NCBI GenBank assembly: GCA_021234155.1
Contig: JAJEKV010000052.1
Span: 9,875,284-9,939,283 of the forward strand
Length of the DNA: 64,000 bases
Reading direction: 5' to 3'
Origin: Isoetes taiwanensis
Taxonomy: Eukaryota > Streptophyta > Lycopodiopsida > Isoetales > Isoetaceae
Under the pieces are notes generated by a model, which did no database searches, was not told where the DNA came from, and worked only from the letters and a program-made list of their open reading frames with translations. Shown here piece after piece: positions 38,103 to 51,775 of the stretch. Position 1 is the first letter of the stretch, and every line of letters starts with the position of its first letter. The position numbers and the translations under genes are program-made.

Positions 38103-38390
38103 TACTTCAAGGGTTGTGTTAAGAATTGATAAATCTATAGGATGTTAGGTAAGGATGTACATCTCTTTCTTTATGTATGGCGGCATGGAAACTAGGGAGC
38201 GGATTTCAGGGGATCTTGAGACTAGTGGGAGCCAAGACCGGGCCCTGGAATCAGCGATACAATTCTAGGCCGCCACAACATGGAGATTGGAGAGAACCTG
38301 TTGCTTACCTCATGAGCGGAATTGGCACTCCAGTTTGTTTCTATTCCACAACCAGAAGCAGCTCTTGCGGACACCAATAAACAAGTAAAG

Positions 38391-38546
38391 GATGTATTAA
38401 ACAACATGCTTTGTCATTCCTTTAAAGTGCTTTGTAGAAAAAGGCCTCCTACATTGCTTTATTGGAGGGATGTATTAAACAACATACTTTGTCATTCCTT
38501 TAAAGTGCTGTGTAGAAAAAGGCCTCCTAAAGTGCTTTATCAACAG
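38391..38546. repeat. tandem duplication of a 78-base unit
   Basis: The unit starting GATGTATTAAACAACAT occurs at 38391-38468 and again at 38469-38546, with only a few differences, mainly at the end of the unit. The duplication is young. Confidence 0.92.
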
Positions 38547-38748
38547 GCAATCTGTTAGAGAACACACTTGTATCGCTTTGGGGACTTATTGGTAATTTGT
38601 ATGATCTTCTTATATTATAATGTTATACCGTAAGTCTGTAGTGCATCAAGCCCTAATTTGAATGGCTAAGATCATCTAGGTGCATCCAAAGGTCAAGTTT
38701 TCTCGCACAACTTCCTACCACCATGATTGGTCATGTTTTGATCTCTTA

Positions 38749-40181
38749 TGGGGAAAGGGTAAAGGAAAAGAGGTGAAAAGGAAAAGGGAGGAGGAAAGAG
38801 AGAACATGAAGGGGGAAAAAGGCACGGGAAAAGGGAAAATGAGAAAGGGAAAAAGGTGGAGATAAGAATGTACGGGAAAAGGGAAAGGGAAAGAAAAAAT
38901 CAAAAGGGAGGGGGGAAGGGAACCTGAGAAATGGGCACGAGGAAAAGGGAAAGAGGTAAAAGGGAAAAGGGAAGGGGAAATAGCATAGAAAAAAGGGAAA
39001 GAGTGGGGAAAAGGGTGAAGAATGGGAAAAGGAATGAAAAAAAAAAAGAGCATGGGAAAGGGAAAAGGAAAAAGAGCATGGGAAAAAGGAGAAAAAGGGA
39101 AAGGGTATGGAAAGAAGAAAATGGAAGGGAAAAATGGCATTGGAAAGGAAAAGAGAGAGGGAAAGGGAAGGGAAGGGAAATATTGGGAAAATGATGAAAA
39201 GGGCAGGGAAAAAGGAGAACAAGAAATGGATGGGAAGAAGGGAAAAAAAGGAAAGTGACAAGAGAAAGAAACAGGGAGGGGCAAAGGAGAAAATAGAACT
39301 TGAAAAAAGGGCATTAGAAAAAGGGAAGAGGGAAATGAGAAAAGGGAAGGGGCAAAAGGGCATGAAAAAGAAGGGAAAAAAAAAGGGTCAAGAAAGGGGA
39401 AAAAAAAGCGAAAAAAGAAAAGGGGGAAGAGCAAAAGGGCGGGGGAAAAAAAGGAAAACGAGTTTAGAAAAAAAAGAAAAGAGAAAAAACGTGGGAAGGG
39501 CATGGAGGGTCAGAAAAGGAGAAAAAGGGAGGGGGAGAAGGGGAATAGGAGAAGGGTGAGGAGCAAGGAATTGAAAAAGAGGAAGAGAAATGAGAAAGGG
39601 GCACGGAAAAAAAAAGGAAGAGGGAAAGGGCGAGGAAAGGGGAAAAAGAGAATGGGAAAAGAGAAAAGATAAAAAAGAAAAAAAAGAAAAAGGAAAAAGA
39701 GGAAAGGGGAAAGTGGAAAAGGGAAAAGGGAGAGAGGGTGCGGAAAGGAGGAAAAGAGCCAAAAAAAGGGTAGAGAAAAGGAAATGGAAAGAGGCAGAAG
39801 AAAAGAGAAAATGAAAAAGAAGGGGAAAGGAAAGGAAAAGGGGCATGGGGAAAAGCAAAGGGTGGCGTAAATAATGAAAAAGGAAGGAAAGGAAAAAAAT
39901 GAAAACGGCGGAAGGGGGGGAAGGGAAGGGAAATGGGCAACTAAGAAAAAGAGGAGAGGGAAATGGAAAAAAGAGAAGCGGGGAAGGGCAAAAGGATAAA
40001 GAGGAAGAGGATGGGAAAGGAAGAAAAGGGCACATGGAAAGGTGGGGAAAATGGAACGAAAAAAATGCATGGGAAAAGGGAAAGTGAAAAGGAAAAGAAA
40101 AAGGAAGGGAAAAGGGAAAGGGAAAATGGGAAGGGTGGGAAAAGGATGAAAGGGAAAAAGAAAAGTAAAAAAAAAAAAAGG
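38749..40181. repeat. 1.43-kb polypurine satellite (GGGAAAAGGGAAA type)
   Basis: The plus strand is almost entirely A and G. Pyrimidines occur chiefly in a recurring GGGCATGGGAAA-like phrase (near 39050, 39075, 39358, 39497, 39840 and 40028). This suggests a decayed minisatellite whose unit contained that phrase. Very long open frames on both strands (up to 287 residues, Phe/Pro/Ser/Leu-rich on minus, Lys/Glu/Gly-rich on plus) exist only because stop codons cannot form in such sequence. Long polypurine-polypyrimidine mirror-like tracts are known to form intramolecular triplexes. Confidence 0.95.
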
Positions 40182-41264
40182 TGTCAGCAAGACGGAGGAT
40201 TGCCCTCCATGGCCGGAGGGTGAAGTGGTTTAAATCATAGTTCAAAGTCATGTTTTGACAATCAATTCAAAACCATAAACTCAACATTTGAAATAGAATT
40301 CTCTGGCAAATGACGACCTACATTTATCTTCCAAAATGCACCAAAGAGTTCGCAAACTCAGAAAATAAAGAACACACAATTTCGTGAATCAATACAATGA
40401 TCTTAAATAAAGCTTTGTCAAGTTAGGCAAGCGTAAAGTATCTCACATAAATCGAAGGTCGTGGAGCCGCAAACACATCAATATCTCATTGTTTGTTTGT
40501 TTGGTTGTGGGAGCGATCAGATAAAAAGCTTTAGGCATACGCTTTTGCATTCTATTGTACAATTCATTGGATGCATTCCCCTATTTCAAATTGTTATTTG
40601 CCGTAATGATGACAAAGGCATGTATATATTATAGGTCTTGTAATTTTCTTATATGCCCCGGTTTGTCGTGATCCAAGCTTGAATAATAATTAGCAAGCAA
40701 CCGACGAGATGGTCACCTAGAACTCCAATTCAATCAAGGGTCATGAGAGATTGCAATGAATTCCCATTCTACCACACATTGCAAAAAAGTATGCCCCTAT
40801 GAGCTTATAAACTATTACGTAATCCCTCAAATAATATCCACAATTAAACATAGAGTCAAAATTATTTTTATGGCTAAACAATGCTGGTTTCATTGTCTTC
40901 ATCATGTCTTGGTCATGCAGTGTCAATTGAATGCAAAATATAATAAACCTTGCTGATGATATTCTTGTATTGTTCGTGAAATGAAGAAGCAGACGACTTG
41001 AAATTGGTCAAAATCTTTTATAATTCACGTACATGTTGAAAACAAAGGGATACTGACAAGACATAGCTGTTGATTAACAATATAGAGGCCCAACAAATAG
41101 ATCAAGACGAAGTTATAAGTCTCACTGTGGTTCAATTCCTTGAGCCCCGTGATTTTCTTTTAAGTTGTAGTGCTTCTAGAAAGTGGTGAATTGACCATCA
41201 AGCATTACCGAAAAACTATGAAGGACTGCATGAAGTCGACCCTGCAAAATACCGCAATGTGGAA
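40182..41264. other. non-coding, nothing recognised
   Basis: AT-rich sequence between two repeat arrays. A short frame at 40756-40956 has no recognised motif. Confidence 0.5.
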
Positions 41265-41810
41265 GATTCCCCTAGATTTTTAAGGTTCTAGAATCCCAAA
41301 GACTATTCCAAGATTCGCATATATTCCTCAATATTCTATGTACATTCTTCTAGATTAATTCAGATTTTATAAAGATTCCCCTAGAATTCACTATATCCTC
41401 AATGAAATTATGACGATTCCCTTGCATTCCCCTAGATTCTCAAAAATTTTCCATAGATTCTCCAAGATTCTCTTGAGATTCCCCCGATTCTCGTGAGATT
41501 GCGCCAAGATTCAACTAGATTCCCCACGATTCTATGTAGGTTCTCTTGGATTCCCTTAGATTCTATGAATATCCCGTTAGATTCTTCAAGGTTTTATCAA
41601 GATTCCCCTAGATTCCTAAAGATCTCATGAAGATTCCTTTGGATTCCTTTAGATCATATGAAGCCTTCGAAAACTTCAAAATTAAGACGTCAAGTTTAAA
41701 AGTCTAAATTCAATTAGAGTTCCTCCAGATTCTCCAACATTCTTTAGGGTTTGACCAGATTATTGAAATATTCGTCGAGATTCTATCAAGATGCCCTTAG
41801 ATTCTCCAAT
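41265..41810 (+). repeat. degenerate AGATTC array
   Basis: The phrase AGATTCCCCTAGATTC and variants (GATTCTC, GATTCCCTT, AAGATTC) recur about twenty times over 545 bases at roughly 10-22 base spacing, mostly on one strand. This is an old short-unit minisatellite. It has no open frame. Confidence 0.8.
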
Positions 41811-44045
41811 ATGCGTATGCAAATGTTGTGTATTTTGTATGGTATCTAATTCAAGATTGCAATTTGGGATATTTAGAAATAAAGGCATCATCTAAATTTG
41901 AGCTTCAGGCTTATATGAAGATTCTTTGAAAAATTGCTAGAGTTATGAATGTGTTGCATGTTTAACAAATGAAATCTAGAACTTCAAGATTCGACCAATA
42001 TTTATCAACTATCATGAGCATAACATGGTATGTGGCCCAGGCTCTAGGATGTCTGTGACATATATAATATGTAAAACGTAAGTGTTCAAAGAGAAAGGAG
42101 AGGGAAAAAAAAACTATAATGCTGGAATTTACATTTCAGCAGGTTGTACGTTAACCTTATCAAAGCTTCACTGCATAGCATCCGAGAAGCTAAATTAACT
42201 AGTTTTTTCATGTAGCAAGCATATTTTTTGTGTTTTTTCTTAGATTTTCCTAAAACAATGACATTCAACTAACATGCAAAATAAATTCATAGAACCTTAT
42301 GAGCAATAAATTGATAAAAGTTTGATGTTGCAATAAATTCACAAATCCATAGCATTCCACATCTTAGAGGACATTGCATTGTGACTTTACACAGTAATGG
42401 CATTTACATTACCCAATGCTATTGCTCATGCACATGGGAACAACAAAACGAAGTTCACTTCTAAGAATGGCATTTATATTATCCAATCCACGAACAATGC
42501 CAAACAACTCCATTTAGATAAGCCAAATTCAATGTTTCCTTCCAGAAGCATCATAATTATATTTGTAGGTCAGTCCTATTAAATCATATCTATCCGCAAC
42601 TAGTACCTATAGAAGCATCATAATTATATTTGTAGGTCAGTCCTATTAAATCATATCTATCCGCAACTAGTACCTATGTCGATATGTTTATGTCTATCAT
42701 TGGTCGCTCATAAGGCCACGATAAAAAAGGCTTGGCCTGTGCATGCTTATTTTGCAAAAGAAATTTAAGAGCATTTCTAAACTACTAACACATAATTAAT
42801 GGTGTTTTTGAACGATGTTTTCAGAAGAATAGAATAGAAAGAGGCACCATATTAAAGAAAAGAGAAGAAAAAAGCAGAAACACATGTTCGGCTCCATACA
42901 AATTTGAGGTCGTTTCTTTAGTAGGGTTGGCTATTAATTTCATTTAATCATCTAGCACAAGCAAGTCAAGTAGTGTTGTCTCTTGCATTGCAGGAAATGT
43001 TTATTATGGATATGGTGAAGTAGCATTTTGGGGAGATAGTAGAACGTTACCTCCAAATGCCACAACATTTGTTTATGCCTCGGTGATGGCAAAAAATCAA
43101 TCCAAGAAATACACACGTTCAACAAATGGGATGCAAAAGATCTCTCCTTGTTGGCACTTTGGTCTCTCATTGTTGGCACTTTGGTCTAGACACATATATG
43201 CCAAATTTATGTCACTTGCAGAGATAAGGGACGTCTTTACCAAGCTGGCACTCTGGAATATTGTCTCATAAAACTTGTTGGAATCTAATGTCTGAGCCAA
43301 GGCAAATACACACTTTCATAGCACGCATAGGTTGGGAATGGACATTTGTCCAGAAGCATTTGTACCCATTTGTAGTGTGGAAGTTCGTATGACACATCTT
43401 CTTTTTTATTTTGGTAAGATGTTGACTTCAGTAACCGAACGCCGCAGTGCGACGCATGCGCATTCCCTTTCGGGCTTTCGGCTGGACTTTAAGTTGCCGG
43501 CTTTGAATGCAAAATTTGAATAAAAATTATGAGACCTCGATCACCTACATGGGGGCGGCGTTTCCACGAATTCTTCCCTCCATCACACCGGTTTTTCCCC
43601 GCTGGGCGCCTTCCTTCTCACAACTTACGATTCTTGGCGCCACTCCTCACACCCACGCATTTTTTCAACCAAGTTCATGATCAACGTGGTTCAAATCTTG
43701 AAATACTTATACTTTTGATAATACGATGCAAGATATATTCTAAGGATTGTTTTCTTTTGGCAGATTGCGCCTTCGTGGATTAGCTTCTAATTCATGTTCG
43801 AACTGGCCCACCAAGCATGTGGAGATCCGGTAGCTTGCTTGCAAAGGAACAGGGAGATCCGGTAGCTTCCTCATATTATTTGCATCATGTGATCCTCCTA
43901 ATATTTGCTAATCGTTTCTTCCCCTTTAAATTCGATGCAGAAGTGGAGAAGAGGGTTTTAGTCAAGAACCCATCTTCCCAATCCATTCTAGGTTAGTGTC
44001 TGTGGCCGCTTTTAACTGTCAGAAGGCAGAGAGGGCAGAGAGTTC
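41811..44045. other. AT-rich region without a recognised gene
   Basis: Contains a perfect 67-base tandem duplication (listed separately) and small local duplications such as TTGGCACTTTGGTCT (43153 and 43172) and GGAGATCCGGTAGCTT (43820 and 43853). An 84-residue plus-strand frame (43529-43783) begins MRPRSPTWGRRFHEFFPP and is not recognised. Confidence 0.4.
42544..42677. repeat. perfect tandem duplication of 67 bases
   Basis: Two identical 67-base copies (42544-42610 and 42611-42677), starting AGAAGCATCATAATT and ending CTAGTACCTAT. I see no difference between the copies, so the event is recent or the assembly duplicated a read edge. Confidence 0.97.
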
Positions 44046-44650
44046 CTTAGTCATTTGCAGTTTGATCTTCATCTTCAATTAAGAGTTTGTTACATCAAGT
44101 CTTCATTTCTTCGAATGAATTGGTTTGCGATGATAGTTGGCCTTTATCTAAGATATCTAAGATGCCCAGCTATCTAGCAGGGATGAGTAGAGGAAGCTTT
44201 ACAGCCTTTGCGGGATTTAACAGCTTGGAATACCATTATTGGATTATATGCACAGAATGAAATGTTTACAAAGGCAGAGATCAACTCTTGAATCAATAGA
44301 TGAGATAAAGGAATCTCAAGCTATTATTGTATCAGTAAGGTTGGTTCAACCCTAAAGCTATGTGGAATTATATGATTGGACAGTATGAAGCAGCTGAGAA
44401 GATGTAATTTAAAAGAAAAAGACAACATAATCGAATTCTTGGAAAAGCTTGACTCTATTATTGCAGCTCTTGAAGGAGTTGGAGTCATTCTAAATGGCCT
44501 ACATCAGATTTTTATCTTTAGCTAGGTCAGTATCTCATAATTGACAGCTTGCAACATTATTGAAAAATGTAGCAAGGTTTAAAGGGCATGCTATTTAAAT
44601 GATACAAACATAATTTGAACAGTCGTTCTGTATTGAAGTATCGAGTCCAG
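44046..44650 (+). mobile_element. possible copia gag remnant
   Basis: Plus-strand readings give TAWNTIIGLYAQNEM, then NLKEKDNIIEFLEKLDSI and AALEGVGVILNGL. This resembles the UBN2-type gag of Ty1/copia elements, where a W-containing helix is followed by a KLDSI-like amphipathic helix. The fragment is broken and no knuckle or LTR is visible. A pentatricopeptide-type reading of the first part was considered and rejected. Confidence 0.35.
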
Positions 44651-47600
44651 TTGTCTTTTAGTGCAACCTTCTTCTTTGGTAATGGGGATAGCTTGCATTT
44701 CACCGTTGTTTCTCTGATGTATTATGCCTATATGACATAGACGTGAAACTTGGGTGTGATGCTAATTGGGAGCCACTGTAAGAAAAGGATGTATGCATGC
44801 ATTCATTGTTCATGGGTTTGAAAATACAACCTTGATGTTTCTGATTTCAAGACAGAAATACCAAGAATACCTGGAATAGTGTGGACGTGTCCTCCTGAAT
44901 GTTTCTGATTTCAAGACAGAAATGTTTCTGCTTTCTGATGAATCTTGAGCGCACACTAGGCCAATAAGGTCTTCATTAGAATCACACACTACGGGAATCC
45001 TACCGAGAACCATAAAGTGGCAGCTGAAAATTGTGAGGCCGGAGAAGCAAAGATGAACGAGGTGAAAATTGAAAGGCTCATTGGCAGTAGAAAAGAATGC
45101 AAAGAAGAAGAAGAGCCCATATTGCAGATTTGCCAGAATATTGCCAGAAGCTTGGAATATGAATTGCAGATTAATATTGCAGATTCTTTAAGGTACATTC
45201 ATCTATCATTATTTTGTGGATGCATGTACATGGTAAGTTGAATGTCTGTCTTCCTTTGCATTTAGCTTAAGCAGCTTTGACCATAAAGATATATAGATCT
45301 GCCTACATTTTCGAGTTATTCTATAGCAAGATATCTTCAAACATTGATGACAAAGACTGCTAGCAGACCCTTTGGATCTATGAATCACCTACCCCTTGCA
45401 TCTATAAATGATTTATTCTGCATAGATGTCTCTGCATAGGTGTGTCTTACAGTTGGTTGTTCTTTCTTGCACCTAACTCTTCAATCATGCAAGGAATGAA
45501 CATCAACATTGATCTGCTTGCACACGTCTGTTGCAAATGCAGCAAGTCCAGTTTCGTTGCTTAAATATTTATTTGAAATATGCCTGATATAATGGATCTT
45601 CCTTTTCATAGCAGACATAATATTTGGATGCCTTTTGGATAAATGTAGCAAGGAAACCATTTGCCACTACACCAAATTGGAAGCTGATTGAAAAGAGATA
45701 AGCTAGAACTGACTTTTAATTTTGGATGCTAGAATGAATTCAAGTTGACATAACCATGCATATAGCCATAATCCAGCTAAATCTTGACGCAATGACTAAA
45801 CCTTGATGCAACAACTGATTGGAACTGTGGATTTGGCTACTGAGTTTCTGTGGAACACTGGCAGTATGAGACAAAGGGAAGCCTTCTTAGTATGAGTCAA
45901 TTTTAGACAGTCCTGCTATAGAATTTATTGAAAAGCTATGTACCTCACATGAGGCAAGCAAGATTTGTTATGTTGCCAAATTTTAAATGCAAGAGGTATG
46001 AAATATTTTTCTCATTTCCCTCCTTCCCTTTATGTATTTAAATTATGGCTAGCTAAAGCAATAGCCTACTTCAGCTGCTTGGCCCACATTTTTCCAAAAA
46101 TCTGCCTCAGGTCTTTCACATCTTATGTTTATGACATTTTTGCACATCTTTTGACTGCAGCAATAATCTGTTTGGTTCCGCTTCTTTTGGCATATCTGTT
46201 ATTTCGCTTCTCATTCTTAGTGCATAATGAGAATCTTCTTTTTGTCTATATTTTCAAGTAGGAGTGAATAATACTTTTGCAGCATCTGATGCCTGTAATG
46301 ATTATTGTAACTATGGGGTTCTCATTAATTTTTTAACCATAGAGTAATGTCTGTCATTCAAAATATTTTGTCACTCCACCGTACATATTGGGGAGCTTTT
46401 TGCTTAATACTTCTGGGTGGAAACTTGGCATTTTTTATCGAAGGATGCTAATTCCAATAGTCCTACAGAGGTGATCCATTCCCCCTCTTGCTGCTGACAG
46501 GTTCTGGTTGAGCATGTATTCATTTCGGAGATGAGGGCATGAACAATAACTCTTGCTTGCATGGGGAGAGTTGTCAACATAATTGTGACCATTCAATACA
46601 TCATCACATGACTTGAAATAGAATATTTGAGCCCTTGACAATTCAAGATAGCAGGCTTATCAATTCAAATTGTCGAATGGTAAGGGTTTGTGTCTTTTCT
46701 ATAACCATGTGATTGTAAGCAATAACCTATCAATTCTAGCTGGATTTTTAAAATCTTGAAAAACACAAGGTTTGTAAAATGGTATATTCAATGACCATGC
46801 TATTTTGAGTTGGCTGTTATCATGGTTTTAATATTGATGTATAGCAATTACACTACACTTGCCACGTCCCCAACATGATGCTATCTAAGAAGTAATCTCT
46901 CTTTTTTTATTCTTCTACGAAAAACTCTAAAATAATTGACGTAGCATATATACATGTCAAAGTGTTTATTTTAGAAATTACTTAAAAGAGTTTTTAGTTC
47001 TTTTACGTTGGTGGAGTCATTGAAATATCTGAAGTGATAGGATGTAGATGATTACAGGCATTCAATTAAGACTGGTCAGTTCAATATTGAATTATTAAAG
47101 CTTTTTACTCATTTTCTCTCTTGCCTTGACATTTTTGGATGAATAAGAAGAGTGTACCATAAGACAAACGAGGAAGTCTCCATTATGGACCCTGGTTACA
47201 ATACCATTTCTAGCTTCCAACATCTAATCCAACTCAATTAACTATTTGAAGACTTATCTTGCCCTTGACCCCACCTTGACAAACAATTTTGGGCCTTTGG
47301 CCCATGATTGAAATTAGTCTTCTCCTTGATTAAATTCAAATGTTTCTAGACTACACATGTAGGGCAGACACATATCTTCGCACACACTTGATATTCAAAT
47401 ACAAAATGGGACATACCATGGCTTATTGATATAGCCTACATCACCACCAAAAACTCACCATCGATAATAATTGCAATTAAGATAACTACTAGAAATGTGT
47501 GTAGACAAATAAGAAATGCTGTTGATTTCTTCCTCTTTGTAATAATGGTTGAGGAGACATGTCTCATCTTGGTTAGGGTTAAGGTTTAGGATTTACATGT

Positions 47601-48400
47601 TTAGAATATATTATATTAGAATCCTAAAATATTGAGAGGATGAAACATGCAACTCATAAATGACCAAGCAATGGAAAACCACCATGCTAACACACCACCG
47701 TGGATGTCTTTATATATGGAGTCACCATTAAGCAATAAATGTATAGATTCCAAACTTGGAAATGATTTCAATCTATTGATTAGCTAGCTATTAGTAGAGT
47801 AAAAATTTCGAGGCATCGTTATACTGCATCATTGCAAATAAAAAATACACGATTTTCGTCAAACTCATAGAAATAAGTCTTGCCAATTTATACAATATAA
47901 CTCCTCAACCACACATTCATATCACAAATGCCTAAACCCTAAACCCTAAGTTTTGAGATTGTTTATTTTGTGAATCATTTTACTCAATGAATTTTCCACA
48001 AAAAGGACACCATAAAGGAAATAGTAATCAATCACATCAACTCTCATAGTCATCAAAGGTTGTCAATGCTTGAAGTGGATGACCACTTTCTTTTCACATT
48101 TTGGCATTGCAGGCACCCACAATCAATCAAATACATGTGTCTGCGAATGTCCAATTTTCCACTGTACTCTAATTAGAATTGTGTTGTCTACGTATTGTAT
48201 CTAAACAAAACTGAAGTGTATTATTAGTACACCCTAAAGAACTACCATTGTTAGCACCTACTAACAACCTAGACTCTATGCACTCTATTCTACCAATGCA
48301 TCAAACTACAATGCACCCTACCCAACCCAACCCATTTTACCCTCAATATCCCATGATATCTACATTTCCACGCCAACGATTGACTAATGCAGATCGCCGC
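44651..48400. other. no gene recognised
   Basis: AT-rich DNA. A charged open stretch at 45017-45196 (MAAENCEAGEAKMNEVKIER onward) is followed by AAG/GTACAT, a fair donor, and could be an exon remnant. The phrase GTTTCTGATTTCAAGACAGA is duplicated at 44837 and 44900. A 98-residue hydrophobic frame (45965-46261) has no known family. Confidence 0.35.
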
Positions 48401-51400
48401 ACACGCTTAGTCTTACACTAATAAGAGGCCTTCAAAGATATGTGGAACATTTCTGAACGGCATGGTGGTTAAGGCTTAAAGATCTTCCTTTGCACGCTAC
48501 AAAAGTGAAGAAGTCAAGATCTGGACATGCAAAAATAAACAAATAAACAAATAAACAGTTGATATGGATTGCAAGCTCCATGGTATGTCTCAGATAACCG
48601 CATTGCCTTGCCTCGTATGCATAACTCCTTTATTCAAAAATCAATAAACCCATCTCAGACATCACAACTTCACCAAAGATTTAGTACCGATGCACAATTC
48701 CCAAAGAAATACTATAGCAAAAAGAATGTACATTATAAGGATGAAGAGAAGAGTATCCGTGTATTTTAGAAGCTATAGGACAAAATTGACTTAGTAGTCC
48801 TTGATTCTCAGATAATCTCCCACCGCTTCAAGTGCATCGCATCTAAGAAATAATCTAACCACACATAGTTGACATAAATTCATCAAGCCTTAACCCATAC
48901 AACCCGCTAGTAAAGGAGGGACTAGAGAGCTAACAAATGCCGAGGTAATACACTTGATTGCATTAGGGAAGCAATGAGGAACCGATAAAAGTGAAGAATG
49001 GCTGTGCCTCCGCTGTCGCCTCGATACAACAACGATGCGATGATCCCGAATATATCTTGCAAATCATAGATATAACACCTCTTTTTTCCATTTCCTTAAA
49101 TAACTCCAAATGGGCCATCTATGCTACACTTGTCAAACAGCAATCTTGCAATCGACCATACCTCCATAACTGTTATAGACATGGATGAGGTGTGCACTCA
49201 CTTATAGTATTTCTCTTAGTCGCTATATTATCCTTTCCCCTTGAAACAAATGTGAAAATTAGAGAAAATTGTAGACTTCTAACATATGAAACATGCAAGA
49301 AGAGTCGATGTAATTTTTGTAACTCTCTCATATAACATGAACTCAAGTCATTTTTAAATCTTTCAGCTTAGCTTTTCCCAAGCAGACGATTTTGCATAAA
49401 AATCGCTGAATTTTTATAACTATGGACAAGTTTCCGATCGATGTAAAACAGAGAGCAACAAACATATTTTTGAAAAGTGACCTATTTGCACGGAGTATTT
49501 CAGAAATTGCATACCTAGCATTATCTACGATCCTCCGCTTATCTTACAACGGACCCTTCGCACAGAAAAAACATAAAGAAACAATGACTTCAAGCTCCAG
49601 TGCTGAACTGCATAAAAGGTAGCACAATTCAATGACCAGTAGAACAGATAATCGGAGCATCCAAATTTGACTAAACACGACTTCGCAATATGCCGATGCA
49701 ATGAGAGGCTTAATGCTTCCGCCTTATACTCAGAAATTCCTAAAGTCGCCACACCAACCCTTGGACCAATCGCCTCGCTAATGAGATAATATTAACCACC
49801 CACCGCAAAGAAAACAAATAAGCATGAGTAAATATAAAGAATGCAGCCATGCAAAGGGTCGGGTAAATAAAACCAAACTGCTAAAGCGGGAAGTTTAAGT
49901 AAGAAAATGAATCATCAAAGGAATCTCGAGTTTATATATGCCCATACAAAGTAACGCTCCAACATGAGCACAACAAAGATACTTATAAACAATAAGTCAC
50001 AATAGTGTAGAAGTTTCAAGTGCAAGAATCCTCATGGTATGTCCATAAAATAAGTAATGGAGCAAATAAAGCAACAAATTACCACAAATCCAAATGGCTC
50101 GCGATATTGGGATCAAGTATATAATGGGCGAAGTGCAAAATTTGAAGGGGGTCGCAGCAAAGAACAATGCATGAAAGTCTAGCAAAAAATGAAGTTAACA
50201 TACCCACTATTGGGCCTAACGCTGATCTCCAATATTCTCGCAACATAAATATAGCATTATATTGGAATTGAGTCCACCAATGTGGTTGTTCCAAAAGGAA
50301 TTAATATAAGAAAATGGAAGTTTTACCTTTCGATGGCACCATCCAATGCCTCTTCAATTAATTACAGCCCAAGTGTTGCATGCAAGCGTAATACCTTTTG
50401 CAGTGATAGATTATGGAGGTTGACATGTCCAAGGGTTTCCCGTGATATATTCAAATGTAGAAGTTTTGAAAAGAGGAATAGAAATCAAGGAGAGTTAAAA
50501 TAAGCATTCTAGAGCTAAACATGGATCAAAGATGGTAAACAATACATGGTCGGGCTAAAGATGTTAAAAATCTACAACAAGATTCAAGCATTAAAAGAAA
50601 AGAACAAAACCGCTAGTCGGGCAAGATTGAGGAGCATACCACATCCGAAGTCTCGCAGAGAAACAACACCCAAAACTTAGCATAACAATGAAATATTTGC
50701 TAGCATAGCCCGGCCCAAAGATATGCTATTATTAGTTACGCATTGATTTGGCGTACCACACATACCGAAGCTTTCTTCAAGAATGATTCTACAGCTTTTC
50801 ATTAGCCCGTGATGCTAATAGACGCATCATGTATCAAGATTACGCTATAGCATCAGCAAAGACATAAGGAATTAGTATTGCACACATACTATCGTGAGAG
50901 CTTACTAGTCGCGAACCAAAAAATGCATATCACCTCGCAAATATAATAAATCAATGGAGGATATTCTTATAACCCTCCCCGCATAACATAACATAGTGAT
51001 TTTTGTGATATCTTGTCAATGGCTACCTTTATTCATGCGCGCCCGACTTGCCGATGCTATCAAGCTTTCCCTGCTAGATAGATCAAGCTCCATACGCCTA
51101 AAGCCATGATTGCTCCAATTTATGCACCCGAGAGAAAAGATAAAGGAAAGAAAGAAGGGTAGGCGTAAGGAAAAGGCAAGGAGCCATGTTGCAAACTTAC
51201 CGGCCCACATTTTTGCCTCTGCCATGAGAAGCTAAGCATTGATCGGACCAGCAAATGCCCCGGCCGAATGACACCATGCCCAAAGTTTTCGAAAGTGTTG
51301 AAAAGAGCTGCTGCAACTCCGGATATGGTGGTGGATTCTTCATCGCCACTCCATATTTCTCGCTTTGCCCCTTGAAGTCGGACCTATCAGAGGTTTCGCG

Positions 51401-51770
51401 AATTTGTACACTCTTCCTCATAATCGGTCCGAAAGATGAAGAAAGACCAATTTGCTATGTAGATTTTGATGTAGATTTTGCTATGTAATACATGGGCGAC
51501 CTTGAAGCCTTGAAATGTACCAAATTTTGTCGATTCCATGCAAAATCGACCTAGCCTATTAAATCTTTGCTTGTTTCTCGCTTGCATCCGGCCTGATCTC
51601 CTATAGAATGGATGCCGGTTTGCCGGTTCGAACACAGCGATCGGGCTGGACCACCAACAGATGCAACCTAGCATTTACGTGAAAGAGCCGCTTTTAGCAA
51701 ATACCAAGATATGTCGGGCATATGCGTAAGATATACCCGATATGCCCACATACCCATAACGAGGGTTTGC
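48401..51770. other. no gene recognised
   Basis: Mixed composition and many short frames on both strands, none with family motifs. Likely decayed transposon DNA. Confidence 0.35.
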
Positions 51771-51775
51771 CCCCT

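Noticed and set aside
38715-40251. Open frames of 205-287 residues on the minus strand and up to 150 residues on the plus strand.
   Set aside because: They lie in a polypurine-polypyrimidine repeat where stop codons are rare. The products are low-complexity Phe/Pro/Ser/Leu or Lys/Glu/Gly with no domain.
44240-44290. A pentatricopeptide-like motif (AWNTIIGLYAQNEM).
   Set aside because: Only one partial unit is present and the following sequence fits a copia gag better. No tandem PPR units are seen.
47938-47952. Two plant telomere-type repeats (CCTAAACCCTAA).
   Set aside because: Only two units, within ordinary AT-rich DNA. No subtelomeric context.
51620-51645. A tRNA B-box-like GGTTCGAACAC.
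   Set aside because: No A box at a suitable distance and no acceptor-stem pairing, so not a tRNA gene.
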